Shown: piece by piece, positions 18,266 through 27,265 of the stretch | Layout: each line of letters opens with the position of its first letter | Numbering within the stretch: position 1 is the stretch's first letter | Source of the DNA: Mariniflexile sp. AS56 | GTDB lineage: Bacteria; Bacteroidota; Bacteroidia; Flavobacteriales; Flavobacteriaceae | Length of the DNA: 64,000 nucleotides | Assembly: GCF_030552475.1 (NCBI RefSeq) | Contig: NZ_JAUPED010000003.1 | Coordinates: forward strand, 62,001 to 126,000 | Direction of reading: 5' to 3' | The notes under the pieces: generated by a model | Databases searched by the model: none | Told to the model about the DNA's origin: nothing | The model's input: the letters and a program-made list of their open reading frames with translations, nothing else | Program-made: the position numbers and the translations under genes

Positions 18266-19105
18266 TTACATTATATTTAATTGATACTTCACATAGCTGC
18301 GCATTAAGAGCTCTATCTTTTTTGGGTTTGAAACGCGTATTCTTGCATTTCTTATTTGTAATGCAGGTGTTTTTTTAAGCTTTTTTAAGAGTTGTGAATA
18401 GTATCTGTAAGCCATAAAAACTCCGAATTTAGCCTCAATAGGTAGTTTTTTTATGCCACTCAAACCTTTTTCAAAATCGTGTTCAATGTCGGTTATAATC
18501 TGTTGTTTGGAAGCTTCATCTAAACTATTCAAATTAACATTTGGGAAATAACTTCGGTTTAAACCATCAAAATCTGCTTTTAAATCTCTTAAAAAGTTAA
18601 CCTTTTGAAACGCAGAACCCAGAGCCATAGCGGTTTCTTTTAGTTCGTTGTATTTAGTAGTATCGCCCTTAACAAATACCTTTAGGCACATAAGGCCAAC
18701 CACATCGGCAGAGCCATAAATATAATTTTTATACTCTTCGTTGGTTAAGTAGGTGTTTTTGTGTAAATCAAGACGCATGCTTTTCATGAAGGCATCGACT
18801 AATGATTTGTCTATATTATATTTGTGATAGGTATATTGAAAGGCGTTTAAAATGGGGTTTAAACTTATTTTATCCTTCAAGGCGTGTTCTAAATCTTTAG
18901 AAAACCTATCAAAAAGTGTTTCTTTATCATATTCGTGAAAAGAATCGACAATTTCATCGGCAAACCTTACAAAGCCATAAATGTTATAAATATCACTTCT
19001 TATAGATGTGTAAAGCATTTTAGTAGCTAAAGAAAACGATGTGCTATATGTTTTTGTTACAGTTTTACTGCAACTGTATGAAACAGTGTCGAAAAGTGAT
19101 TTCAT
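18266..19105 (-). CDS. crtB: phytoene synthase
   Basis: A 279-residue squalene/phytoene synthase. The first Asp-rich motif is FADEIVDSF (D50, E51, D54) and the second is NFLRDLKADFDG, followed by RSYFP. It condenses two geranylgeranyl diphosphates to phytoene, the committed step of the pathway. The gene starts 11 nt after crtI and is part of the same operon. Confidence 0.93.
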   Translation of the reverse strand: MKSLFDTVSYSCSKTVTKTYSTSFSLATKMLYTSIRSDIYNIYGFVRFADEIVDSFHEYDKETLFDRFSKDLEHALKDKISLNPILNAFQYTYHKYNIDKSLVDAFMKSMRLDLHKNTYLTNEEYKNYIYGSADVVGLMCLKVFVKGDTTKYNELKETAMALGSAFQKVNFLRDLKADFDGLNRSYFPNVNLNSLDEASKQQIITDIEHDFEKGLSGIKKLPIEAKFGVFMAYRYYSQLLKKLKKTPALQIRNARIRVSNPKKIELLMRSYVKYQLNIM

Positions 19106-19116
19106 GGGCTAAAAGT

Positions 19117-20589
19117 TTAATTACTTGTATGGTGATGCTTTTTTACTAAATCTGCTACTAATTTTCCTGATATAAGCGATGGTGGTACGCCAGGGCCAGG
19201 AACTGTTAACTGTCCTGTAAAAAATAAACCGCCAACCTTTTTACTTTTTAATTTAGGTCTTAAAAAGGCTGTTTGTGTTAGTGTATTTGCCATACCGTAG
19301 GCATTTCCTTTATATGAATTGTAATCTTTTATAAAATCGTTAAGGCAAAAGCTTTCCTTAAAGATAACATGTTTTAGGGCATTTTGGGATGTTAAATTTT
19401 CAAAACGTTCTAAAATTTTGTAAAAATAGAGGTCTCTTAATTCGGGAGTGTCTTCCAAACCAGGGGCTAGTGGAATTAAAAAGATACCTGCTTCTTTACC
19501 TTCAGGGGCGGTGCTATCATCTGTTTTACTAGGAAAGCTGGCGTAAAATAAAGGGTCTTCCGGCCATCTGGGGTGGTCGTAAATAGCTTCGGCGTGTACA
19601 TCAAAATCAACATCAAAAAATAAGGTGTGATGATTTACGTTTTTCAGTTTCGTATCAAACCCTACATAAAATAATAGGGAAGAGGGTGCAAAGGTTTTTT
19701 TCTCCCAATAGCATTCTGAGTATTGTTTGTATTCTATATCGAGTAAGGTTTCGGTGTGATGGTAATCTGCACCGCTAACTATAATGTCACTTTTATATGT
19801 CACTCCGTTTGAAATAATACCAATTGCTTTTCCGGTATCTACGATAATTTTATCTACAGGGTTTTCAGTTTTAATGGTGACGCCTAGTTCTATGGCTAAA
19901 GCTTCTATGGCCAATATTACTTGGTACATGCCTTTTTTAGGGTGAAAGGTGCCAAGACCAAAATCGGCATAATTCATAAAACTATAAAAGGATGGGGTGT
20001 CGCTAGGTTTTGCGCCTAAAAACAAAACTGGGAATTCTAGAATTTTTACAAGCCTTTCGTTTTTAAATTCTCTGCGAACATCTCTTTTTATGGTGCTAAA
20101 AAATTGGTTTAGTTTTTTTATGGTTTTGGGTGTAACCAGTTCTAAAGGGGAAACGCCAGGGTTGTAAACCAAATCTTTAATAGCAATGTCATAATTGCTT
20201 TTGGCTTTTTCTATAAAGGTGTTTAACTTTCTAGAGCTGCCTTTTTCTTCAGCTTCAAAGGCTGTCTTTATTTTTTCAAGTGTATCTTCTATGGTAATGA
20301 AATCGTCTTTACCAAAGTAAACGCTGTAGGCGGGGTTTAATTTTTCTAAAGTATAATAATCGGAAGGTTTTTTATTGAAGTCTGAAAAAAAGCGCTCAAA
20401 AACATCGGGCATCCAATACCAAGTAGGGCCAATATCAAACGTGAACCCGTATTTTTTAAGTTGCCTGGCGCGACCACCAATGGTTTTGTTTTTTTCAAAA
20501 ATGGTGACCTCATAACCTGCTTTAGCTAAATAGCATGCCGCAGACAGAGATGCGAACCCTGAACCTATAATACTTACTGATTTTTTCAT
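19117..20589 (-). CDS. crtI: phytoene desaturase
   Basis: A 490-residue FAD-dependent desaturase that turns phytoene into lycopene. The dinucleotide-binding start is SVSIIGSGFASLSAACYLAK, then GGRARQLKKYGFTFDIGPTW. The C-terminus has LFFTGQLTVPGPGVPPSLISG, the CrtI signature. The frame extends to a TTG at 20622, but ATG at 20589 gives the normal family start. It is the first crt structural gene, 46 nt downstream of the CarH-like regulator. Confidence 0.93.
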   Translation of the reverse strand: MKKSVSIIGSGFASLSAACYLAKAGYEVTIFEKNKTIGGRARQLKKYGFTFDIGPTWYWMPDVFERFFSDFNKKPSDYYTLEKLNPAYSVYFGKDDFITIEDTLEKIKTAFEAEEKGSSRKLNTFIEKAKSNYDIAIKDLVYNPGVSPLELVTPKTIKKLNQFFSTIKRDVRREFKNERLVKILEFPVLFLGAKPSDTPSFYSFMNYADFGLGTFHPKKGMYQVILAIEALAIELGVTIKTENPVDKIIVDTGKAIGIISNGVTYKSDIIVSGADYHHTETLLDIEYKQYSECYWEKKTFAPSSLLFYVGFDTKLKNVNHHTLFFDVDFDVHAEAIYDHPRWPEDPLFYASFPSKTDDSTAPEGKEAGIFLIPLAPGLEDTPELRDLYFYKILERFENLTSQNALKHVIFKESFCLNDFIKDYNSYKGNAYGMANTLTQTAFLRPKLKSKKVGGLFFTGQLTVPGPGVPPSLISGKLVADLVKKHHHTSN

Positions 20590-20592
20590 ATT

Positions 20593-20624
20593 GTTTAACA
20601 AATATGGTTTAAAGTTAAACAAAA
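20593..20624 (-). promoter_or_regulatory. paired GTTWAAC boxes before crtI (candidate regulator sites)
   Basis: Read on the minus strand, TTTTGTTTAAC (20624-20614) and TTTGTTAAAC (20602-20593) are repeated in the same direction about two helical turns apart. The first also occurs just upstream of the carH-like gene (21561-21551). The sharing suggests a common operator in the regulator and crt promoters. This is inferred from sequence only. Confidence 0.45.
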
Positions 20625-20635
20625 TATGAAGTTAA

Positions 20636-21535
20636 TCATAAATCTTTAACGAAATTTTCTAAAGACTTGTAAATGGTTATGTTTTCTGGGAGTTCTAAAT
20701 TGGTGTAATTAACCAGTTTTTGACCAAATAACCAGAGTTTAGAGTTGCTGTCTTTTAAAAGTAAATGATTAAAATCTTCTATATAAGAACTTATGTTTTC
20801 TTCTTCGGGGTAAATGGTGAAGTAAGATATGAAGTAAATGTTAGAATAAAAATTGAAAATATCTTTTAAATTTTTCTTGGGAACACTTTCACCTAAAAAG
20901 ATGGTGTGGAAGCCTTTTTCTTTTAATTGGTAATTAATAAAGAGTAAACCAATTTCGTGTATTTCGTATTCTGGTAAAAATAACACAAAGGTTTTGGTGC
21001 TTGGGTGTGGTGCTACATTTTCAAGAAGTTCAATTTGAAGTAAGATCTTTTGTTTAATCAGAACAGCTAAAAAATGCTCGTGTGCCGGTGTAATGGTGTT
21101 GGTTTGCCATAATAAACCAATATCATTAAGTAAGGGGAAAAAAACGGTGTATACTATATCTGTGAACGACTTGGTTTTTATTATGGTGTTGAAGGTCGTT
21201 TTAAAAAGACCTTCATCAAAATTGAACATAGCCAATTTAAAATCGTTAATTGCAAAGTTCTCGGGGTTCGATTTAATAGCTATTTCTTTAACCAATAAAG
21301 GTATTTCCTCTTCTGTAAAGTTTGCTATTTTCGAAATTTTATAGCCATTATTGTTTAAGTAAGCAATGTTTAATAACTTTTGAAGACTCGGAATGCTGTA
21401 ATGTCTAATATTGGTATCGGTTCTATTTGGGCTAAGTAGGTTATATCGTTTTTCCCAAATACGTATGGTATGTGCCTTGATGCCAGAGAGGTTTTCTAGA
21501 TCTTTTATGCTGAAGGTTGACTTAATATTGTTCAT
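20636..21535 (-). CDS. CarH/LitR-type MerR regulator with B12-binding photoreceptor domain
   Basis: A 299-residue regulator in three parts. A MerR helix-turn-helix occupies about residues 7-75 (FSIKDLENLSGIKAHTIRIW). A four-helix cap (about 95-175) keeps the Wx9EH motif, W143 and E153-H154, characteristic of CarH/LitR photoreceptors. A cobalamin-binding Rossmann domain follows with ExHxxG at E191, H193 and G196. In CarH, adenosylcobalamin-bound tetramers repress carotenoid genes in the dark and fall apart in light. The gene sits directly upstream of crtI, the expected target. ATG at 21535 is preferred to a TTG eight codons upstream. Confidence 0.85.
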   Translation of the reverse strand: MNNIKSTFSIKDLENLSGIKAHTIRIWEKRYNLLSPNRTDTNIRHYSIPSLQKLLNIAYLNNNGYKISKIANFTEEEIPLLVKEIAIKSNPENFAINDFKLAMFNFDEGLFKTTFNTIIKTKSFTDIVYTVFFPLLNDIGLLWQTNTITPAHEHFLAVLIKQKILLQIELLENVAPHPSTKTFVLFLPEYEIHEIGLLFINYQLKEKGFHTIFLGESVPKKNLKDIFNFYSNIYFISYFTIYPEEENISSYIEDFNHLLLKDSNSKLWLFGQKLVNYTNLELPENITIYKSLENFVKDL

Positions 21536-21550
21536 CAATAGGGACTTAAT

Positions 21551-21589
21551 GTTAAACAAAAGTAAGTCAATCCATTGATTAAATCAATG
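21551..21589 (-). promoter_or_regulatory. promoter and operator-like palindrome of the CarH-like gene
   Basis: On the minus strand a -33 TTG (21587-21585) lies 20 nt before the -7 box TACTTTTG (21564-21557). The -33 falls inside a perfect 17-bp palindrome, CATTGATTTAATCAATG (21573-21589). The -7 box overlaps a TTTTGTTTAAC element that recurs before crtI. Positioning fits autoregulation, though no binding is shown. Confidence 0.55.
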
Positions 21590-21625
21590 TTTATGGTGAT
21601 TTTAACTTCTAAAAGTAATTAAAAG

Positions 21626-21710
21626 TGCGCACGAGAAGATTCGAACTTCCACATTCTAAGCGAATACCAGCCCCTCAAGCTGGCGCGTCTACCAATTCCG
21701 CCACGTGCGC
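21626..21710 (-). tRNA. tRNA-Leu (anticodon GAG)
   Basis: An 85-nt cloverleaf on the minus strand. The acceptor stem GCGCACG (21710-21704) pairs with CGTGCGC. The anticodon stem CCAGC/GCTGG encloses loop TTGAGGG with anticodon GAG. There is a long variable arm as in class II tRNAs and a GTTCGAATC T-loop. The CCA end is not encoded. Confidence 0.95.
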
Positions 21711-22193
21711 ATGCTGTGTACATATAAATAGGAAGCTTTGCTTTTACATGGTAGTGTAAATATGCTGGAATTAGCTTCGTTTAATTATGTTCAAGTAACT
21801 TAGGAAGGCAAATATAGTAATTTGTACTGCTATTCTATTTATAATTTTTTTGAATGCTTGTTTTTTATTTTGATAGCCCTTGAGAGAAATAGTATGTGTA
21901 TTTTAAGTTTTAAAGCGTTATTTGTACGTTTAATAAGTGTGTTTTATGCTTTTTTGTACCTGTTATAACTTGTTAATGCTCTAATTTGTGCTTAAACTGG
22001 CGGTTCGTCGACTGTTCGTTAGTTGGTACTAATGTTACGTTTTTACACACATCTTCAATAAATTACCATTCATCGACACTCTCTTTTGGTTTCATCGTTT
22101 ATTGATAATTTAAACTAGATATAGGTTGTAAATTTACACCAGTAATGAAGCTAAAGCGCTGAATTATAAAGTTTAACCCTTAAAAATTTTATC
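21711..22193. other. intergenic, 483 nt, no gene seen
   Basis: AT-rich spacer between tRNA-Leu and the hypothetical gene at 22194. The only distinct items are TTCGTCGA at 22004-22011 and TTCATCGA at 22069-22076, which resemble motifs before several genes of the H-NOX and secretion region. I see no open frame or stable RNA structure. Confidence 0.5.
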
Positions 22194-22667
22194 ATGTCTA
22201 ATTTAATCCTTCTTTTATTATTTGCTTTAATAACATATGTTATCTTCTTTATTGAAAAAGACGCTCTTATATTAGATTTTTCAGAGATATCTTTTTTTAA
22301 TGAAACATTTGAAAACGGAGACGAGACTAAAAATCGTGATTTATTTAAAACGGCACCGGGTAAAACAAGTATCGCTACTATTACTGAAGAGGTTTTAGTT
22401 TCTAACCCAAAAATGGTTCAAACAGTAATCCCAACTATAGAAAATTCAAAAATTAAAGCGTTAAGACAAGAACTTAATATTAACTTAATGCATTTAGAGT
22501 ATACAATCTCTTTTGAAGATCAATTAGCAGACCTTGCTTCTAAAGATAGAGTGTCATTAGAGCGTTTACAAGAGTATGCAGTTGCTAAGCAAGAATTACA
22601 ATTAAAAATTATTGAATTAACCCAAACCATCTCTTACTACCAATCAGAAAAAATCAACTTGTGTTAA
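22194..22667 (+). CDS. membrane-anchored hypothetical protein with C-terminal helices
   Basis: A 157-residue protein. Residues 2-19 form a single N-terminal membrane helix (SNLILLLLFALITYVIFF). The remainder is hydrophilic, and the last 70 residues are predicted helical (KIKALRQELNINLMHLEYTISFEDQLADLA). I recognise no family. It is the first gene before the H-NOX signalling genes, transcribed in the same direction, but the 435-nt gap downstream suggests a separate transcript. The upstream TTCRTCGA motifs hint at shared regulation. Confidence 0.6.
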   Translation: MSNLILLLLFALITYVIFFIEKDALILDFSEISFFNETFENGDETKNRDLFKTAPGKTSIATITEEVLVSNPKMVQTVIPTIENSKIKALRQELNINLMHLEYTISFEDQLADLASKDRVSLERLQEYAVAKQELQLKIIELTQTISYYQSEKINLC

Positions 22668-23102
22668 GATTATTAAACAAATACATTAATTAAAATTTAA
22701 CTAATACTCCCCGAATAACACTCTAAGTAAAGTCTCCCAAGTAACCTTTTAAAAATTATCTACTAGTAATCCCTTAAAATAACTGTATTTATTATCTCTT
22801 ATTTATTATAATTCAGTAATCAAAATAAACGACTTCAAACCTCATACATCGGCATCTTTCTTTCATTCGTCGATACAAAACTGCTCCTTAAACGAAATTA
22901 ACCACATTTTTAGCTTAAATTAGTGCAACTTTACTCTGCTGTGCAGCAGTAGTAATTTAACTTAAGCATTAAGCCAACCAGCTACCTATCGGTACTCTCA
23001 ATTTATTAATCGATGGTGATCATTTTTTATCGATAGATAAGGTGTTAGTATACTAATTTAATGCATGTTTAAAATGAAATTAATAGCACTAATCAAAATT
23101 AA
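22668..23102. other. intergenic, 435 nt, no gene seen
   Basis: Very AT-rich spacer before the response regulator at 23103. TTCGTCGA occurs at 22866-22873, and the last 100 nt hold several ATCGAT-type words. I see no terminator hairpin, open frame or clear TAnnTTTG box. Confidence 0.45.
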
Positions 23103-23516
23103 ATGTCAAGTAAATTATCAATCCTGTTCATAGAAGACGATCTGGTCGAGACCATGAAAATGAATAGAACCGTAAGTAGGTTAGGCCCTTTTTATGATAT
23201 TCAAGAAGCAAAGAATGGAGAGGAAGCCTTAAGGATTTTAAACCTTAAAAAAAATCTTCCAGATATCATTTTATTAGATTTAAATATGCCTAAAATAAAT
23301 GGCATCGAATTTTTAAGAATTTTAAAAAATGATAAACAACTTAAATACATTCCCACTATTATTCTAACAACATCGAATAACAAAAGGGATGTTTTGGAAT
23401 GTTATAAAATAGGTATTGCAGGGTATATTTTAAAACCTTTGAAGTATGAAGATTATGTTTCGAAGTTAGAAAAAGTGTTGGCCTATTGGCGTGTAAATGA
23501 ATTAATAAAAGCATAA
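23103..23516 (+). CDS. single-domain response regulator
   Basis: A 137-residue CheY-like receiver without an output domain. Acidic pocket residues are E11, D12 and D13, and the phospho-acceptor is D59 in IILLDLNMP. The switch Thr lies in TIILTTS and the Lys in LKPL. The gene ends 1 nt before H-NOX, and the next genes follow without gaps, so it belongs to that operon. It may receive phosphate from the large kinase or from the HPt protein. Confidence 0.88.
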   Translation: MSSKLSILFIEDDLVETMKMNRTVSRLGPFYDIQEAKNGEEALRILNLKKNLPDIILLDLNMPKINGIEFLRILKNDKQLKYIPTIILTTSNNKRDVLECYKIGIAGYILKPLKYEDYVSKLEKVLAYWRVNELIKA

Positions 23517-23517
23517 T

Positions 23518-24057
23518 ATGAAAGGTATTGTTTTTACAGAATTTTTAGAATTAGTTGAACAAAAGTTTGGGTTAGAAATGGTTGATGAAATCATAGAGCA
23601 ATCTAATTTACCATCAAAAGGAGTTTATACTTCGATAGGTTCTTATGAGTTTTCTGAGATGCTTTCGTTACTAAAACAATTAAGTGAAAAAACGAATATA
23701 AGTATTGATGATTTGCTTTTAGTTTATGCCGAACATTTTTTCAGTGTTTTAGTGTCAACATATCCAACGGTTATAGAAAACTATAAAGACCCTATAGAGA
23801 TGTTAGCATCCATAGAAGATCATATTCATTTTGAAGTTCGTAAAATATACCCAGATGCCGAGTTGCCAAGCTTTGAGATTCAGGATAAAACAGAAAATTC
23901 ATTAGTTATGATATACAAATCAAGTCGTGCCATGTACTATTTTGGTCTTGGGTTAATGAATAAAACCTTTGAACACTTTAATTCGAGCGCCGAGATTATC
24001 ATGGAAAAATTAAAGGAAGATGGCACCGAAGTGAAATTTATTATTACTAAAAATTAA
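23518..24057 (+). CDS. H-NOX heme nitric-oxide sensor protein
   Basis: A 179-residue stand-alone heme-NO/O2-binding domain starting MKGIVFTEFLELVEQKFG. The proximal heme-ligand His is H104 in IHFEVRKIYPDAELPSF. The propionate-binding YxSxR motif is Y133, S135, R137. Aligning by eye with the Thermoanaerobacter tengcongensis H-NOX puts F142 where that O2-binding protein has distal Tyr140, so this one should be NO-selective. Bacterial H-NOX proteins usually control an adjacent histidine kinase or c-di-GMP enzyme. The kinase gene here starts on the last base of the stop codon. Confidence 0.92.
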   Translation: MKGIVFTEFLELVEQKFGLEMVDEIIEQSNLPSKGVYTSIGSYEFSEMLSLLKQLSEKTNISIDDLLLVYAEHFFSVLVSTYPTVIENYKDPIEMLASIEDHIHFEVRKIYPDAELPSFEIQDKTENSLVMIYKSSRAMYYFGLGLMNKTFEHFNSSAEIIMEKLKEDGTEVKFIITKN

Positions 24058-26933
24058 TGAGCGATAAACGGGTCGAAATATTAGAACGTGCTAGGTTACG
24101 AGAAAAGTTGGCTAGAAAACAGGCCGAAAAAGTTCTTGAAGACAAAGCCTTCGAGCTTCATAATTTAACTGGAAAATTAAAAGAAAGTAATAACCAGCTT
24201 GAAAGCCTACTAGCCAAAAAGAATTTGCAGTTAGAAGGTGTTTTCAGAAACATTGCCGATGCCTATTGTGTGGCCGATATGTATGGTAATGTGCTAGAAA
24301 TGAATAAAGCTAGTTATAATATTTTAGATTGTGACTCTGAAGACAAATGTAGAAATATAAATTTAATAGATTTTGTACATCCCGAGGATGCATCGCATCT
24401 TCTTACCGTATTTCATAGGCTTAAAAAACACGGGGAATTTAAAGATTTAAAAATAAGAATAATTTCTAATAATAGGGTAACCAAACATGTCCATATTAAT
24501 GCCAGTGTTATTTTAAATGATAAAGGTAAGCCCATTGCCATTCAGGGCATTGCCAGAGATATTACGAGTGAATTTAAAACGCAAAAAAACCTTGTAAAAT
24601 CTGAAAACAGATTAAAAGCGCTTATTTTAAATTTAGATTGTGGTATTTTGTTGGAAGATGAAAATTGTAATATTATAGTTACTAATAGGAAGTACTGCGA
24701 TCTATTTGAAATACATGAAATACCGGAAGTGCTTCAAGGAGAACATTGTTCTTTTAGAACGGACCAGACAAAATTGTATTTTGAGTGTCCAGAAGAGCAC
24801 GTGTCTAGAATGCAAGCTATAGTCTGTGACCGTGAAGAGGTGTTGGGTGAAGAGTTGAAAATGGTAAATGGAAAAATTCTAGAACGCGATTTTATACCTA
24901 TTTATGAGAATGAAAATTATAAAGGCCATCTTTGGAGTTATAGAGATGTAACATTGAGTCGAAACTATTCCAAGAATTTAGAAATTGAAAAACAGAAATA
25001 CAGTGGCATTATAGCCAATATGAATTTAGGGCTGGTTGAGGTTGATAATAATAGTAAAGTAGCTTTAGTTAATCAAAGTTTTTCTGATATAACGGGTTAT
25101 TCTGAAAAAGAATTAATAGGTAAGGATGCTCTAGGAGTTCTTATTCCAGATGCTGACAAAGAGTTTATGACTGCCGTCCGTACTGAAACTAGAACAGGGA
25201 AATCTCAATCTTTTGAGATGCGCATGTGCAATAAAGAGGGGCACATACGAACCGTTATTACAAGTACAGCTCCTAATTATGATTACAATGGAAAAGTTGT
25301 TGGTTCTATAGGAGTAATCTTGGATATTACTGAACAAACCCGAATTAAAGATCAATTAATTGAACAAAAAAAACAACTGGATTTAATTGTTCAAAACTCT
25401 CCAGTTGGGATAGGTTTATTTAAAAAATCGGGAGATGGTTTGTTAATGGTTAACAAATCGTTTTGTGATATGTTTGGCTACACAGAAGATGAGTTATTAA
25501 ATAAAGTTATAGATCACGATCCCACACATCCTGACGACCTAGAAGTTTCTAATAAATTGAGAAAACAACTTCAAAATGGGGAAATTGACAATTATGCTGT
25601 AGAAAAGCGCTATATAAAAAGAGATGGTTCCATTATTTGGGCAAAATCAAATTTTAATGCTATAAAAGATAGTAAAGGTTTTATAAAAAATCAAGTGGCT
25701 ATAATAGAGGATATCACTGCAGAACGGGAGAAAACCTTGATGCTAGAAACCATTAATAATGTGGCCAAATCTATTTTAGGTAAAATTGATATTTACGAAA
25801 TAGCTTGGGAAGTAACGCATAACATTACCAGGTATTTAGATTCTAACGACTGTGTAATTTACTTGGTTGATAAGGATTCTCAAGTTTTACGGCAAATAGC
25901 GGCTTACGGAAATAAAATTAATGAAAACCGTGAGGTTGTAAATCATCTAGAAATACCTGTAGGTGAGGGTCTTGTGGGCTATGTAGCGCAAAATGGAAGG
26001 CCTTTAGTTATAGGGGATACGTCTTTAGATAAACGTTATATTCAAGATGATGAATTTTGTTACTCTGAAATTACGGTACCCATTATTAATGATGGCGAGG
26101 TTTTAGGGGTTATTGATGCCGAACATATAGATAAAAACTACTTTACAGAAAACCATTTATCTACGTTGCAAAATGTAGCAAGACTAGTGTCTTTGCAATT
26201 AAAAAATGCAATTAACCGTATAGAACGAAATAAAGCAGAGCAAGTGAATGTGAATTTATTAAAAGAACTTGAGTCTAGTAATAATGAACTTCAAGAATAT
26301 GCACATATAGTATCGCACGATTTAAAATCGCCGCTGCGCAGTATTTTTGCCTTAGTGTCTTGGATAAAAGAAGATAATCAAGAATGTTTAAATGAAGATA
26401 GTTTAACTAATATCTCACTTATTGAATCGACTCTAGAAAAGATGGAGCAATTAATTTCAGATATTTTAAACTACTCGAGCGTTTCGTCTCAAAAAGTAGA
26501 AGATACACCCATCGATTTGAATTTGGTTTTAAAAGATATTCAAAAAATTCTATTCATTCCAGAGCATATTAAACTAAGTTTTAAAAGCAATTTGCCTATT
26601 ATTATGGGCGATCATACCAGACTACAGCAATTATTTCTAAACTTATTAAGTAATGCGGTAAGATACATAGATAAAGACGTTGGTTATATAAATGTTGATG
26701 TTGAAGAACACTTAACACATTATCAATTTTCAGTACAAGATAATGGGATAGGTATTGCAAAGGAGTATCACGATAAAATTTTTAAAATTTTCCATACCTT
26801 AAATGATATTAAAGAGTCGTCTGGAATTGGACTTTCTATAGTTAAAAAAATTGTTGACATGTATCATGGCGATATTTGGTTAGAAAGTACTGTAGGTATA
26901 GGAACCACATTCTTTTTCACTTTAAAAAAATAG
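24057..26933 (+). CDS. cytosolic multi-PAS/GAF histidine kinase, H-NOX partner
   Basis: A 958-residue kinase without membrane segments. After an N-terminal coiled coil (residues 1-60) come four PAS-like repeats with S-box features (about 60-170, 185-300, 310-425, 435-555). A GAF domain (about 570-710, VGEGLVGYVAQNGRPLVIGD) follows. The HisKA H-box is SHDLKSPLRSI with phospho-acceptor H754. The ATPase has LFLNLLSNAVRY (N box), DNGIGIA (G1) and SSGIGLSIVKK (G2). It overlaps the H-NOX stop by 1 nt. NO-bound H-NOX typically inhibits such a kinase. There is no receiver domain, and the HPt protein and LytTR regulators downstream are plausible partners. Confidence 0.88.
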   Translation: MSDKRVEILERARLREKLARKQAEKVLEDKAFELHNLTGKLKESNNQLESLLAKKNLQLEGVFRNIADAYCVADMYGNVLEMNKASYNILDCDSEDKCRNINLIDFVHPEDASHLLTVFHRLKKHGEFKDLKIRIISNNRVTKHVHINASVILNDKGKPIAIQGIARDITSEFKTQKNLVKSENRLKALILNLDCGILLEDENCNIIVTNRKYCDLFEIHEIPEVLQGEHCSFRTDQTKLYFECPEEHVSRMQAIVCDREEVLGEELKMVNGKILERDFIPIYENENYKGHLWSYRDVTLSRNYSKNLEIEKQKYSGIIANMNLGLVEVDNNSKVALVNQSFSDITGYSEKELIGKDALGVLIPDADKEFMTAVRTETRTGKSQSFEMRMCNKEGHIRTVITSTAPNYDYNGKVVGSIGVILDITEQTRIKDQLIEQKKQLDLIVQNSPVGIGLFKKSGDGLLMVNKSFCDMFGYTEDELLNKVIDHDPTHPDDLEVSNKLRKQLQNGEIDNYAVEKRYIKRDGSIIWAKSNFNAIKDSKGFIKNQVAIIEDITAEREKTLMLETINNVAKSILGKIDIYEIAWEVTHNITRYLDSNDCVIYLVDKDSQVLRQIAAYGNKINENREVVNHLEIPVGEGLVGYVAQNGRPLVIGDTSLDKRYIQDDEFCYSEITVPIINDGEVLGVIDAEHIDKNYFTENHLSTLQNVARLVSLQLKNAINRIERNKAEQVNVNLLKELESSNNELQEYAHIVSHDLKSPLRSIFALVSWIKEDNQECLNEDSLTNISLIESTLEKMEQLISDILNYSSVSSQKVEDTPIDLNLVLKDIQKILFIPEHIKLSFKSNLPIIMGDHTRLQQLFLNLLSNAVRYIDKDVGYINVDVEEHLTHYQFSVQDNGIGIAKEYHDKIFKIFHTLNDIKESSGIGLSIVKKIVDMYHGDIWLESTVGIGTTFFFTLKK

Positions 26934-26935
26934 TT

Positions 26936-27256
26936 ATGCTAGAACAACCAAGTTTATCGTATATTAAAGAACTCTCTGGCGGAGATACTGAATTTGAACT
27001 CAAAATAATTACGGTTATTAAAAAAGAGTTTCCATTGGAGAAGGCTATCTACTTTAAAAACTTGAAAGAAAAAAAATACAAAGAAGTTGCGGAAATTGTA
27101 CATAAACTTAAACATAAAATTAGTATTTTAGACCTTGAAAAAAGCTACGAAGTCGCAATAGAGTACGAAAACAACTTAAATAGCTGTAATACAATTCTTA
27201 AGGAGGAGTTTGAGAGCGTGCTACTAAACATGACTAATTTTTTAAACACTATTTAA
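26936..27256 (+). CDS. HPt-domain phosphotransfer protein
   Basis: A 106-residue helical protein beginning MLEQPSLSYIKELSGGDTEF. The sequence VAEIVHKLKHKISILDLE matches the HPt helix, with H56 as the likely phosphorylated His and Lys residues where the family has them. The start is set at 26936, 2 nt after the kinase stop; an earlier in-frame ATG would lie inside the kinase. It probably relays phosphate between the kinase or the single-domain receiver and the LytTR regulators. Confidence 0.75.
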   Translation: MLEQPSLSYIKELSGGDTEFELKIITVIKKEFPLEKAIYFKNLKEKKYKEVAEIVHKLKHKISILDLEKSYEVAIEYENNLNSCNTILKEEFESVLLNMTNFLNTI

Positions 27257-27265
27257 ACTATATAT

